A stretch of DNA of 64,000 nucleotides from JABDQA01 sp963759125 (lineage in GTDB: Bacteria; Desulfobacterota; Desulfobulbia; Desulfobulbales; Desulfocapsaceae), in the NCBI GenBank assembly GCA_963759125.1, contig CAVWXN010000009.1:372001-436000 (forward strand), given 5' to 3'. The first letter of the stretch is position 1, and each line of letters begins with the position of its first letter. Shown here in pieces: positions 43,487-52,904 of the stretch. The position numbers and the translations under genes are program-made. The notes beneath the pieces were generated by a model. The model saw nothing but the letters and a program-made list of their open reading frames with translations. It was not told the origin of the DNA and ran no database searches.

Positions 43487-44294
43487 ATGACAGCTTTTAC
43501 CAAAGACCCCTACAGCGGGTTGCAACTGATCGAGCTCAGTCATGAGTGGGGACATGGTGTTCCCTCTTATCCCGGACAGGATGATGTAAAAATGTTCAGA
43601 GGGGTAAAACACGGCCAGCACGGCGTCCTTGCCTGGAAGATTAACACCGTCATGCATACAGGCACCCATATGAATGCCCCTATCCATATGGTGCAGATGG
43701 CCAAAGATCTGGCTGCCATCGAACCCGATCGATTATTCGGCAACGGCGTGGTAATTGGCATTCCTAAAACCAGCTTCGAAGTAATCACCAGTGCCGACCT
43801 GGAGGCTGCAGGTCCGGATATCAGGGAAGACGACATCGTTGTTATCGTAACCGGCTGGCATCATAAATACTCCGACGCGCTCGAGTATTACGGGGAATCT
43901 CCGGGACTGTCAAAAGATGCGGCTGAGTGGCTGGTTGCCCAGAAATGCAAGCTGGTTGCGGTCGATACCCCCCAGATAGACCATCCACTGGCGACTTCGC
44001 TGGGCCCGCACCGGGGCGGCCCCCTGATGAATCGTTTGGTTGCGTGCTTACCAAGAGGCAACGGGGCTGGACCCCAAAAAAGAACACCCCGAATGGAATA
44101 TTGCCCACCGGACCATCGCCGGGGCTGACATCCCCACCATCGAGCAGGTCGGCGGTGAGGTGGACGAATTGCTAGGGAAGAGGGCCACCTTTGTCGCGAC
44201 CCCCTGGAAATTTGAATATGGCGACGCCTGTCCGGTCAGGTTTGTCGCTATGATCGACCCGTCTGGAAACTATCGCATCCCCGCCGGCAATTAA
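43487..44294 (+). pseudogene. Cyclase-family (PF04199) metal-dependent hydrolase 1, one-base frameshift
   Basis: The gene starts at 43487 (AAGGAG six bases before). It carries the family metal motif HTGTHMNAPIH and later GWHHKYSD and DTPQIDHPLA. At 44039-44043 the frame is broken: CGTTTGGTTGCGTGC has one G too many. Removing it joins MNRLV to RAYQEATGLDPKKEHPEWNI and gives a 268-residue protein of normal length. Asn replaces the usual Asp in the HxGTHxD motif. The family hydrolyses amides, lactones and cyclic diketones. To my knowledge dihydrophloroglucinol cyclohydrolase, which opens the ring in phloroglucinol degradation, belongs here. The break may be an assembly error. Confidence 0.78.
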
Positions 44295-44314
44295 GCAGCA
44301 GAGGAGAAACCACC

Positions 44315-45097
44315 ATGAGCCTTGAAATATACAACTTGAGCCATACCTTCCAGAATCACATGCCGGAGTGGCCTTCGAGCCCGGGTGTCAATGTCACCGT
44401 CAACAAGTTCCATGCCAAGGATGGTGTCTACCAGGTCAACTGGGAAGGGATCATGCACCGCTGCACCCATATGGATGCCCCCCTCCATGTCACCGAAAAC
44501 ACACCAGGCATCAGCGAGTACCCGTTATGGCGACTGGCCGGCACCGGGGTCGCCGTCTCCATACCCAAAGAAAAGTGGGGGATCATCACCCCCGAGGATC
44601 TGGAAAAGGCCGAGCCGGTAATCCAGGAAGGCGATATCGTCATGATCAACACCGGCTTCCACCACAAGTGGGGCGACAACACCGACTATTTTGCCTACGG
44701 CTGCGGCATCTCCGGTGCTGGAGCCCAATGGCTGGCAGATAAAAAGGTAAAATGCGTCGGCTACGGCCACCAGGCCAACGACCACCCGATCGCCACCAAG
44801 CTGGTGGACCACGGTCTCGGACCGTCCCAGCCGCACCTGATCGACGAATACAAGGAATTCACCGGCAGGGATCCAAAGGAAGACTTTCCGCTATGGGAAG
44901 ATGCCCATAAAAACCTGATGGTCAAAGGAGGCATTCCGGGCATCGAGAATATCGGCGGAGATATAGACAAGGTAACCGGCAAACGCTGCTTCTTCACGGC
45001 CTTCCCCTGGCGCTGGGTCAAGGGCGACGGCTGCATCGTCCGGGTCCTGGCCATGGTCGACCCGGATCAGAGTTTTCGTTTCGAAACCGGGGCCTAG
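44315..45097 (+). CDS. Cyclase-family (PF04199) metal-dependent hydrolase 2
   Basis: An intact 260-residue homologue of the preceding gene, 21 bp downstream with its own AGGAG site. The metal-binding motif is HRCTHMDAPLHV, a variant with Arg-Cys in place of the usual x-Gly. NTGFHHKWGDN and GHQANDHPIATKL supply the other conserved histidines. Together with the first cyclase it could hydrolyse a 1,3-diketone ring such as dihydrophloroglucinol, or a related lactone. The two proteins may form a heteromer or serve two ring types. Position between TH1 and TH2 supports a role in polyphenol breakdown. Confidence 0.82.
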   Translation: MSLEIYNLSHTFQNHMPEWPSSPGVNVTVNKFHAKDGVYQVNWEGIMHRCTHMDAPLHVTENTPGISEYPLWRLAGTGVAVSIPKEKWGIITPEDLEKAEPVIQEGDIVMINTGFHHKWGDNTDYFAYGCGISGAGAQWLADKKVKCVGYGHQANDHPIATKLVDHGLGPSQPHLIDEYKEFTGRDPKEDFPLWEDAHKNLMVKGGIPGIENIGGDIDKVTGKRCFFTAFPWRWVKGDGCIVRVLAMVDPDQSFRFETGA

Positions 45098-45193
45098 CCA
45101 CCACCTTCTATTCACAGTTCAGGCCTGAGTGCCAGAAAGATTTTCCGCCCAGTTGGCAAGCGGATAGTATGCAATATGTAATGCAAAAAACTC

Positions 45194-45222
45194 TTGACAA
45201 CCAGGTGCAGCTTAACCATAAA
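45194..45222 (+). promoter_or_regulatory. Candidate sigma-70-type promoter for TH2
   Basis: TTGACA (45194-45199) stands 17 bp before CATAAA (45217-45222). A palindromic repeat element begins a few bases downstream, so transcripts from here would carry it in their leader. Confidence 0.5.
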
Positions 45223-45227
45223 GTTAC

Positions 45228-45371
45228 TATGCATAACGACACAAGTTCAAGACGCCCTCTCAGGCAAGGCACGAGCGAGGAGCCGGCGGAGCAGCCTGAT
45301 AGTGCTGTGAGCGGGCACCACAGCGAGCAACGCAGCATGAGGAAATGGATTGGACTTATGTCGTTATGTAT
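45228..45371. repeat. MITE-like palindromic element in the TH2 leader
   Basis: Inverted ends of ~20 bp frame a 144-bp element: ATAACGACACAAGTTC (45233-45248) against GGACTTATGTCGTTAT (45352-45367), with two mismatches, extending outward with one more. The inside is GC-rich and has no coding frame. Size and ends fit a miniature inverted-repeat element or a REP-like mosaic. It lies between the TH2 promoter candidate and the start codon, ~50 bp before it. Confidence 0.65.
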
Positions 45372-45421
45372 AACAAAAAGTAAGTTCCTCTTACCATCAC
45401 CCATAAAGCTGGAGATATCCG

Positions 45422-47944
45422 ATGGCTAAAAGACGATTAACAAATTGTACCAACGGCGGGCCGATATCGGTGCATGTCGAAGATGATAAAGTGACCCGGA
45501 TTGAACCTCTGGTTATTGACGACCAGGATTACAAGTCGTGGGTTATTTCAACTGACGACAGGGATTATGCTCCACCCAGAAAAGTGACGGTACCACCTTT
45601 TGTTTATACGGAACGAAATCGTCTGTATTCGGAGAATCGAATCAAGTACCCGATGAAACGCGTTGATTTCGATCCTCACGGTGAGCGCAATCCGGAAAAT
45701 CGCGGCAAATCGGGATATGAGCGGATAAGCTGGGACGAAGCCATAGATATCGTTGCCGGTGAAATTGAACGGATCGGCAAGGAACATGGACCCTCTGCGG
45801 TTACCGGGATGACCTCGTCCCACCACAACTGGGGAATTGTCGGTTACAAGATGGGGCCGTTTGCTCGCTTCATGGAGATGATCGACTATACGCCAATTCT
45901 TGACAATCCGGATAGCTGGGAGGGCTGGCACTGGGGAGCCACTCATACCTACGGTTTTTTCTGGCGGGTAGGTATGCCGGAACAGTATGACTTGCTGGAG
46001 GATGCCCTTAAACATACCGAGATGATTGTTTTCTGGTCCAACGACCCTGACTCGACCCGGGGAATCTATACCGGGCAGGAGTCTGTCATCTGGCGCCAAT
46101 GGTTGAAAGACAAGGGTATTGAGACGGTATTTATCGACCCCTTTTACAATTACACCAATGCGGCGATGGACGGTAAGTGGATTCCGGTAAAACCGGGTAC
46201 CGACACCTGTCTGGCCATGGCTATCGCCCACGTCTGGGTTGAAGAAGACACCTATGACAAAGAGTATGTCGAGACCCGCACCGTCGGCTTTGAGGAGTTC
46301 ACGCCGTACCTGCTTGGGGAGACGGATGGGGTGCCGAAAACTCCCGAATGGGCTGAACAGGAGTCAGGGGTTCCGGCCCGCACCATTCGTTCTCTGGCAC
46401 GGCAGTGGGCCTCAAAGGTTACCGCCCTGTCGGCAGGTTCCAGGGGAGGAGAAGGCGGGGCTTGCAGGCAGGCATATGCCACCGAGTGGGCCCGCATGAT
46501 GGTGCTGCTGCAGGCCATGCAAGGATTAGGAAAGCCTGGGGTAAGCATCTGGGGAACGACCATGGGCGCACCGACAAATACCACCCTCTGGTTCCCCGGT
46601 TACGGAGATCCGCAAGGACAGATGGGGCGCTCGCCGGCGGCTGATCACCGTCCTCAGAATGCGACTAAACAGCGCTTATACCGGCCCATTGTCCCTGATG
46701 CCATCCTCAACCCGCCAATCAAGTGGCGTGGAGAGGGGTTCTGCAATAAGACCATTGAGCAGCAGTTTACCGAATTCGAATATCCCATGGAGGGGCATTC
46801 ACCGGTAAAAATGTTTTACCGGTATGGCGGTTCTTTCATCGGCACGATGCTTGATACCAGTAAATGGCTTCGCATGTATCAAAGCCCAAATCTTGAGTTT
46901 GTCGTTAACCAGGATTGCTGGTGGTCTGGGGAAACCGGTTTTGCCGACATCATTCTGCCTGCCTGCACCAATCTGGAGCGGGAAGATGTCGGTGAATGGG
47001 GAACGCCGGGCGGGCAGACCATGCACGCCAGCAACGGAAATAATCATCGCGTCATCGTGCGTATGAAGAAATGTATCGACCCCTTGTGGGAGTCGAAATC
47101 GGACTATCAAATATTTTCGCTGATTGCCGAAGGTCTGGGTCGTGGTGAGGAATATACTGAAGGGAAGACCGAGCTGGATTGGGCCAAGCGGTTTTTTGAA
47201 ATTTCTGATCTGCCCAAACATATAAGCTGGGAAGAGTTTGATAAAAAAGGATATTACGTTGTCGGCCTGGAAGACGATTTCAAGTCGACGCCGGCGCTAC
47301 GCTGGTTTGCCGAGGGCCGGGCCTGTGACACTCCGGATGTGAGAAATCCCAAGAGAGAGACTGAGCTTGCAGATCAGCTTGGTACCTATACAGGTAAGAT
47401 CGAGTTTGCCTCGAAGAGCCTGAGAGACAACTTGCCCGATGATGAGGAAAGGCCGGTAGTTCCCCGCTACATCCGGGCCTGGGAAGGTGAACATTCGAAG
47501 GAGGCTGAGCACTACCCCTTCTTATTGGTATCACCGCATCCGCGTTTTACTTTTCATACCCATTATGACAAGCACAGCAGCTGGCTGAATGATATTCCGC
47601 TGCACCGGGTAAAAATTGATGGTTATGCCTGGTGGCCTGTCCGCATTCATCCTCTTGATGCAGAAAAAAAAGGTATCAAGGATGGGGATATCGTCAAGCT
47701 GTTCAATGATCGAGGCACGGTGCTGTGTGCGGCTGTTATAACCCAGCGTATTCATCCAGGCGTCATTCACAGTTATGCCTCTTCCGCCAGCTATGACCCG
47801 ATAGATCCGGGCAATCCGGACTCTCCGGATCGCGGTGGATGCGTTAACTTACTTACCTCGTCTCGTATGATGTCAAAAAACGTGGCTGGAATGGCACCCA
47901 ATTCCTGCATGATAGATATAGCAAAATGGGAAGGAGAAATGTGA
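45422..47944 (+). CDS. TH2 large subunit: closest AthL (pyrogallol-phloroglucinol transhydroxylase) homologue
   Basis: An 840-residue molybdopterin protein that follows AthL almost segment by segment: RLTNCTNGGPISVHVEDDK, SSHHNWGIVGYKMG, DNPDSWEGWHWG (N162-G172) and HPRFTFHTHYDK. The AthL active-site residues His144, Tyr152, Asp174, Ser175 and Trp176 have equivalents here (HH pair, Y142, D164, S165, W166). S165 should ligate Mo. The N-terminus has one cysteine only, so no cluster is expected in this chain. AthL moves a hydroxyl group between trihydroxybenzenes without net redox change. The AthL reaction is therefore the best guess. It overlaps its small-subunit gene by one base (TGATG). Confidence 0.87.
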   Translation: MAKRRLTNCTNGGPISVHVEDDKVTRIEPLVIDDQDYKSWVISTDDRDYAPPRKVTVPPFVYTERNRLYSENRIKYPMKRVDFDPHGERNPENRGKSGYERISWDEAIDIVAGEIERIGKEHGPSAVTGMTSSHHNWGIVGYKMGPFARFMEMIDYTPILDNPDSWEGWHWGATHTYGFFWRVGMPEQYDLLEDALKHTEMIVFWSNDPDSTRGIYTGQESVIWRQWLKDKGIETVFIDPFYNYTNAAMDGKWIPVKPGTDTCLAMAIAHVWVEEDTYDKEYVETRTVGFEEFTPYLLGETDGVPKTPEWAEQESGVPARTIRSLARQWASKVTALSAGSRGGEGGACRQAYATEWARMMVLLQAMQGLGKPGVSIWGTTMGAPTNTTLWFPGYGDPQGQMGRSPAADHRPQNATKQRLYRPIVPDAILNPPIKWRGEGFCNKTIEQQFTEFEYPMEGHSPVKMFYRYGGSFIGTMLDTSKWLRMYQSPNLEFVVNQDCWWSGETGFADIILPACTNLEREDVGEWGTPGGQTMHASNGNNHRVIVRMKKCIDPLWESKSDYQIFSLIAEGLGRGEEYTEGKTELDWAKRFFEISDLPKHISWEEFDKKGYYVVGLEDDFKSTPALRWFAEGRACDTPDVRNPKRETELADQLGTYTGKIEFASKSLRDNLPDDEERPVVPRYIRAWEGEHSKEAEHYPFLLVSPHPRFTFHTHYDKHSSWLNDIPLHRVKIDGYAWWPVRIHPLDAEKKGIKDGDIVKLFNDRGTVLCAAVITQRIHPGVIHSYASSASYDPIDPGNPDSPDRGGCVNLLTSSRMMSKNVAGMAPNSCMIDIAKWEGEM

Positions 47945-48582
47945 TGAATATTATACTCCATATTGATGTGGCTAAAGTTACCGGCTGTTACAGCAACGTG
48001 CTTACCGCCAAGGATGCATTATCGGCGGACGGAGTGGAAAACCCGGAGGTTCCCATTCGAGTAGAAGAAGTCGAGTATGGAACGTACCCAAAAATCAAGG
48101 TGGACTACATTCCGATTTACGACCAGGGTATCGAAGGGGTGTTCGGCAGTGATTGGAAACAATTGGACTTTATAGTCAATAGTTGCCCCGCAGGGTCTGT
48201 TACTTGCGGTGATCTGGATGATCCGCAAAGTGAAATTTCAAAAATCAAAGCGACAGGGGATTTTGAGACATTGCCGGCTCACTACGGAGCGTCTGCGCCT
48301 GGTGTTTACTATTCAAATTTACCCAAACGGCTGCTCTGTGGAGAGGTGATTTTCGAAACTGATCAGGGTGCTGGGGCGGCAGGTATCGAAGTTTCTCTCG
48401 AAGGCGGCCCTGCGGAAATGAGCACGCGTACTGATGGTTTTGGCGACTTCGAATTTAAAGGCCTTGATTTCGATCGCAGTTACGTCGTAACCATTTCAGC
48501 GCCGGGGTTCGCTGCCAAAAAGTTTTCAATTGAACCAGGTTCGCACATTGATCTTGGACTGATTGTTCTGGAGGCCGATTAA
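47944..48582 (+). CDS. TH2 small subunit lacking all Fe-S cluster motifs
   Basis: A 212-residue homologue of transhydroxylase beta chains, about 60 residues shorter than usual. Landmarks align: LHIDVAKVTGCYSN (ICNGCYCC region), YPKIKVDYIPIYDQ (VPQVKVSYLPQLCHHCD), VNSCPAGSVTCGD (RCVDQCPTEA) and GVYYSNLPKRLLCGEV (RIYYKGLPKKFIAG). But only four cysteines remain (C15, C81, C88, C132), none in a CxxC pattern, and the second and third ferredoxin loops are deleted. The C-terminal Cna-B-type domain is intact (DGFGDFEFKGLD). The frame is clean and has a good AAGGAG site, so this is a preserved subunit and not a wreck. It would be structural only. Confidence 0.85.
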   Translation: MNIILHIDVAKVTGCYSNVLTAKDALSADGVENPEVPIRVEEVEYGTYPKIKVDYIPIYDQGIEGVFGSDWKQLDFIVNSCPAGSVTCGDLDDPQSEISKIKATGDFETLPAHYGASAPGVYYSNLPKRLLCGEVIFETDQGAGAAGIEVSLEGGPAEMSTRTDGFGDFEFKGLDFDRSYVVTISAPGFAAKKFSIEPGSHIDLGLIVLEAD

Positions 48583-48623
48583 TTCTCTGAATTTGAGCAG
48601 CCCAGGTGAAGCTGAACACCACC

Positions 48624-50148
48624 TTAGTGGACCTGCGACTTACCTAGCTGCTCAGGTTTTCTAATTTTCAGCGAACGAGCCGCATATTCATTGCTCTCCC
48701 GCTCTTTTCCCATTTTCTTATAGAGACCGGAGAGCGTTTCAAATACGGTTGCCAGGTGCATCTGATGTGCCTCTTTGTCCTTCTCGAGGATCTTTTTGGA
48801 ACTCGAGCAGCGCCTGCTCCGCCTGGTCGTAGTTTTCTGATTCGATATAGAGGGTCGCCAGGTTGTGATAGCTTTGGGCCGCGGCCGGATGAGCATCGCC
48901 GTGCGCCTGCTGCCAAATGGCTAGGGATCTCTCCAAAAGAACAATGGCTTCAGACGTTTTTCCCTGCCCTCGATAAAGAGCGGCCATATTGTCAAGCGAC
49001 TGGGTGATGGCTGGGTGGTCCTGGCCAAATACCGTTTCTCTTATCTTCAGAGCTTTTTGATGCTGCCGCAGGGCAAGAGCGTGATCGCCCCGGCGATCAT
49101 AGATTATGGCGATATTGTTGAGCGCCTGCGCCACGGCGGGGTGGTTGGTGCCAAACGACTTCTCCCGTATGGCAAGTGATGATTCAAACAGGGCAAAGCC
49201 TTCTTCAAGTTGTCCTCCGTTAATATACATTTCCCCGAGGCTGTTCTGTACCTCGGCCAGGGCCGGGTGTTCAGCTCCGAGACGAGCAGTATAAATGTGG
49301 ATGGCTTCTCTAAGCAGGGTCTCGGCTTTCTCAGCCCTCCCAGTTGCAGCATATAAGGTTGCCAGCCGATCTATTGCCGCCCCGACCTCGGGATGTGGGT
49401 CTTTATAAGCATGGGTGTAGATGTCGATTGCCTGAGTCAACAGTGGCTCCGCTGCCTGGAGAAGACCCTGGCTCAGATACACCTCCGAGAGATGGGCAAG
49501 CGTTCCGGCAAACTCCGGATGTTCCGGTCCGATACTGTTTTCGAAAATTGACAGAGCCCGGCGCAGCTTTGTTTCGGCACCTTCGAAATCACTCTGATGA
49601 CGATCGATGACTGCTAAGCCTTTTAAGACCACTCCCAGTTCAGGTCCAGCCCCGCTCCTTTGTTCGATAGCCTGACGCGCTTTTTCCAGATACATTCTCG
49701 CCGGTTCCGCCCTCCCTGCCTCCAGGTAGAGTGTCGCACAGGTATTGTACACGGACACCAGCAAGGACTGGTCGGTCGCGGCTTTGGCTTCATAGATGGA
49801 AACGATCTCCCCGACCTGGCGATCAGCTTCCTCGTCACGTTGTTGGGAAAAATATAGTTCAGCCAGATTAAGCTGCGTTTCACCCACCTCCAGCGCCCCC
49901 TTGCCGTGAATCTCTTCGCTCACTTCAATCGACTGCCTCAGGGCCTGCTCGGCCTGGTCGTAATCTCCGGCCAGATGATACAACTCCCCCATATTGTTCA
50001 AGGTAACCGCCACGCTTTCATGGCAGCCGCCATGTTCAGCCCGGGCGGAGTCAAGTGCCTTCTGCAGGCGGGATGCTGCCTGCTCCAGGTCGCCTCTGTG
50101 GAGCAGATCTATTGCCTGTTGATTCAGCTCTTTCCACTGCTCTGTCAT
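48624..50148 (-). pseudogene. Kinesin-light-chain-type TPR protein, frameshifted near the 3' end
   Basis: A tetratricopeptide protein of about 507 residues with roughly ten 42-residue repeats (for example HPAVAQALNNIAIIYDRRGDHALALRQHQKAL, split by family unit). The repeats are TPR_12/TPR_10-like and mediate protein binding. The start at 50148 has GGGAG six bases ahead. At 48792-48800 the frame shifts within a T5/GG run. One base removed joins LLEF to KKILEKDKEAHQMHLATVFE and ends at 48624. No signal peptide is seen. It lies between TH2 and the thiolase operon and has no clear partner. Confidence 0.75.
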
Positions 50149-50313
50149 GCATTGCTCCCTGGGATGCTTTGTTGCCAACTTGGGTTATTTTTCAAATCCT
50201 GGTCCGCAGAAACCAAAAGGATGGGCAAGAAGATAGTACCGAGTTTTCAAAGTACAACGTCCTGCTGCAGAAAGGAAAAAACAGGCCCCTGGAACAAGGC
50301 AGGCGGTAAGGAT

Positions 50314-50342
50314 GGCAGGTCCTGTGTGGGACAGGACCTGCC
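50314..50342. terminator. Hairpin ending the thiolase operon
   Basis: GGCAGGTCCTG (50314-50324) pairs perfectly over 11 bp with CAGGACCTGCC (50332-50342). It lies 15 bp after the thiolase stop on the minus strand. There is no strong U-run, but position and stability fit a terminator. Confidence 0.6.
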
Positions 50343-50356
50343 GCTGCCAGGGTGGA

Positions 50357-51537
50357 TCAAATGGACAATATGGTTGTGCCGCTGTTGCCCATCAACCCAT
50401 AGGTCTGGGCCATGGCAACCTTGGCACCAGCCACCTGACGCTCGCCGCAACGGCCCCTGAGCTGATTGGCACACTCAATGACCTGCCAGATGGCCTGGGC
50501 TGACAGTGCTTCGCCATGGGATGAGAAGCCGCCGCTCGGGTTTACTGCCAGCCTGCCGTCGATCCTGGTCTCTCCGTCGCGCAGCATTTTATCTGCTTCT
50601 CCTTCGCCACAGAAGCCGCAGGTCTCGAGGTACACCAGATAGTGCCAGGAGCTGTTGTCGGGCAGTTCCAGCACGTCGATGTCTTCGGGGCCAAGGCCCG
50701 ATTTCTCGTAGGCCTGCCGGGAGGCAGAGTAGCTTTCACTGAGCATCGGTGCTTCGGCGACTGCTGGGCAGGACAGGGCCGAGATACGGATAGTCGGGTC
50801 CCCGTATATGGCGCTGCCCATCGTGGTGGCGTTAATCTTAACCGGGTTATCAGCCTTGCTGATCAGCTCTTGGTCAGCCGTCATGATAAGGGCCGCGGCT
50901 CCGGTACTGACCGGACAGATCTCGAAAAGTCTCAGAGGTTCACAGACGTAGACCGAGTTCAACACTTCCTCCAGGCTGTAGGCCTTTTTAAACCGGGCCT
51001 CAGGATTTTTCGAACCATATTCGCTCATCAGCACTTTGACCAGCGCCAGGTCTTCCTCGGTCGTATCGTATTTGGCCATTCTCTTGGTGCATTCCAGCGC
51101 CCAGTAGATCGGGTTGGGCATGCCACCCATTTTCCATCGGATCACGTCCCTGTCCTGGACGGCATTGTCTGACTTGGCCGTCAAAAAGCCTTTAGGCGAG
51201 ACATCGGCGCCAAAGGCCAGGGCCGTATCGGTCTCTCCGGCGGCGACACTGTTGAAGGCCATCCTGATTGCCGCTGATCCCGTGGCACAGGCGTTGTAGA
51301 CATTTACCACCGGTATTCCGGTCTCACCAAAAATCGACTCCAGATACTGACCGGAAAGGTGGCCGGCGTTGCCGCCGTAGATAAAAATCCCGGCCATGAT
51401 CGACTAATCTTCTGCCACTCGATGGCTGCATCCTTCAGCGCGCCCTCAACTGCCACCGCGGCGAAGTCAGCGAATACCTGCTCTGAAAAACCCATCCAGG
51501 GGTGAATCCCGGTTCCAATTATATAGACATCTCTCAT
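50357..51537 (-). pseudogene. Thiolase (SCP-x/lipid-transfer type), one-base frameshift
   Basis: The N-terminal piece (51537 leftward) reads MRDVYIIGTGIHPWMG and the rest continues in another frame from MAGIFIYGGNAGHLSGQ to GLMGNSGTTILSI at 50357. The active-site cysteine is in NVYNACATGSAAI and the second motif is NPSGGFSSHGEALSAQ. The frame breaks near 51398-51404; one added base gives a normal 393-residue thiolase. SCP-x thiolases of this kind pair with DUF35 proteins, as here. In this operon it would cleave a beta-ketoacyl-CoA made from the opened ring. The break may be a sequence error. Confidence 0.8.
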
Positions 51538-51567
51538 CGTCATTACCTCGATAGTTGTATAAATCGG

Positions 51568-52002
51568 TTACTTGGCGGCTTTAAAAGCCCAGGTCACCAC
51601 CTGCTGTTTTTCTTCGTTGGAATACATCGCCAGCGTGGTCGTTTCCATTTCCATTCCCAACTCAAGCGCCTCCAGATCGGTATCGGTGATGATGCCTGCC
51701 ACCTGGATTTTTTCTTCTTCGAACTCAACCAGGCCGATACCGTACGGAGTGATCTTTTTCTCAGTCTTAAAAGGCGGGGGACATGGATAATGCTGGATGG
51801 TGTAGCTCGCCAGCTTGCCTTTGCTGGGCAGAAGGACATCTTCCACACCCTCCCGCGAACAGCCGGGACGATGCTGATAATGCTCCTTGGGAAAGAAATA
51901 GGTTCCGCACGAGTTGCATTTTGCACTCATCAGCCTGATCTCACCAGTCGACCAATCCACTAGATTCGGAATTCGCGCCACTGTATTTGCCATGTTTTCC
52001 AT
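51568..52002 (-). CDS. DUF35 / OB-fold Zn-ribbon thiolase partner
   Basis: A ~144-residue protein with an N-terminal zinc ribbon (CNSCGTYFFPKEHYQHRPGC) and a C-terminal OB-fold (GKLASYTIQHYPC, TPYGIGLVEFEEEKIQVAG). DUF35 proteins form complexes with thiolases and are thought to help load or hold acyl-CoA. The start at 52002 is set by AGAGGAG seven bases before it. It lies directly upstream of the thiolase gene in the same operon, which supports a functional pair. Confidence 0.88.
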   Translation of the reverse strand: MENMANTVARIPNLVDWSTGEIRLMSAKCNSCGTYFFPKEHYQHRPGCSREGVEDVLLPSKGKLASYTIQHYPCPPPFKTEKKITPYGIGLVEFEEEKIQVAGIITDTDLEALELGMEMETTTLAMYSNEEKQQVVTWAFKAAK

Positions 52003-52126
52003 AGTCTGACTCCTCTCCAACTCAAATCTTATTTATAAATTCGCATTGTTAACCACAGCTATTGTTGCCAAATTAAGTTTGCATGCGGAAATACCAATTA
52101 GGATTTTGGTTCAAGATCAGGGTCGC

Positions 52127-52894
52127 TCAGCGGCCGACAAAGTTGGGCTTTCTTTTCTCAAGAAATGCATTCACTCCCTCTTCCTTGTCTTCCAATGAAA
52201 GCGCCAGGGCATACATCTCATACTCATAGTCCAGCCCATCCTGCAGGCTGGTCTGCATACCCTTGTTAATTGCCTGCTTGGCAAGTTTTAAGGCAGCCGA
52301 ACTCTTGGCGGCGATTTTGGCGGCTACTTCTTTGGCCGCGTCCATCAGTTCATCCATGGGCACCACCCGGTTGACCAGGCCGATCCGATCCGCTTCCTCG
52401 GCCCTGATGATGTCGCCGGTAAAGATCAGTTCTTTGGCACGACACGGCCCGATGAGCCGCTGCAGCCGCTGGGTGCCGCCGCCGCCCGGAATGATACCGA
52501 GATTAATTTCCGGCTGGCCGAATTTGGCCTTTTCAGAAGCAATAATCAAATCGCAGGCCATGGCAATCTCACAGCCGCCTCCGAGACAAAACCCGTTTAC
52601 TGCGGCGATAACCGGTTTACTCAATTTTTCAACGATTGAGCCCAGTCTGACGATATTGTGCGCCATAAACGAGGTTGTGGCATGAAATTCCTTGATATCT
52701 GAGCCGGCCACAAAGGATTTCCCTGATCCGGTCAGGATCAGCACTTTGATGGTGTCATCGTTTTCTACATCCCGGGCGGCTTCGGTGAATTCTGCCCTGG
52801 TCTTGATGTTCAGGGCATTCATAGCCTCCGGCCGGTTGAAGGTGATGACGGCGATATTGTCTTGTTTTTCGTAAATGATGTTCTCGTAGGCCAT
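52127..52894 (-). CDS. Enoyl-CoA hydratase/isomerase (crotonase family)
   Basis: A 255-residue crotonase. The CoA-binding and oxyanion-hole segments are FVAGSDIKEF and AAVNGFCLGGGCEIAMACDLI, with the catalytic Glu in FGQPEINLGIIPGGGGTQRL. It hydrates or isomerises enoyl-CoA. The ATG at 52894 follows GAGGGGAGACC and starts MAYENIIYEK; a longer reading upstream lacks support. In this operon it would act on an unsaturated CoA ester between activation and thiolysis of the ring-cleavage product. Confidence 0.9.
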   Translation of the reverse strand: MAYENIIYEKQDNIAVITFNRPEAMNALNIKTRAEFTEAARDVENDDTIKVLILTGSGKSFVAGSDIKEFHATTSFMAHNIVRLGSIVEKLSKPVIAAVNGFCLGGGCEIAMACDLIIASEKAKFGQPEINLGIIPGGGGTQRLQRLIGPCRAKELIFTGDIIRAEEADRIGLVNRVVPMDELMDAAKEVAAKIAAKSSAALKLAKQAINKGMQTSLQDGLDYEYEMYALALSLEDKEEGVNAFLEKRKPNFVGR

Positions 52895-52904
52895 GGTCTC
52901 CCCT

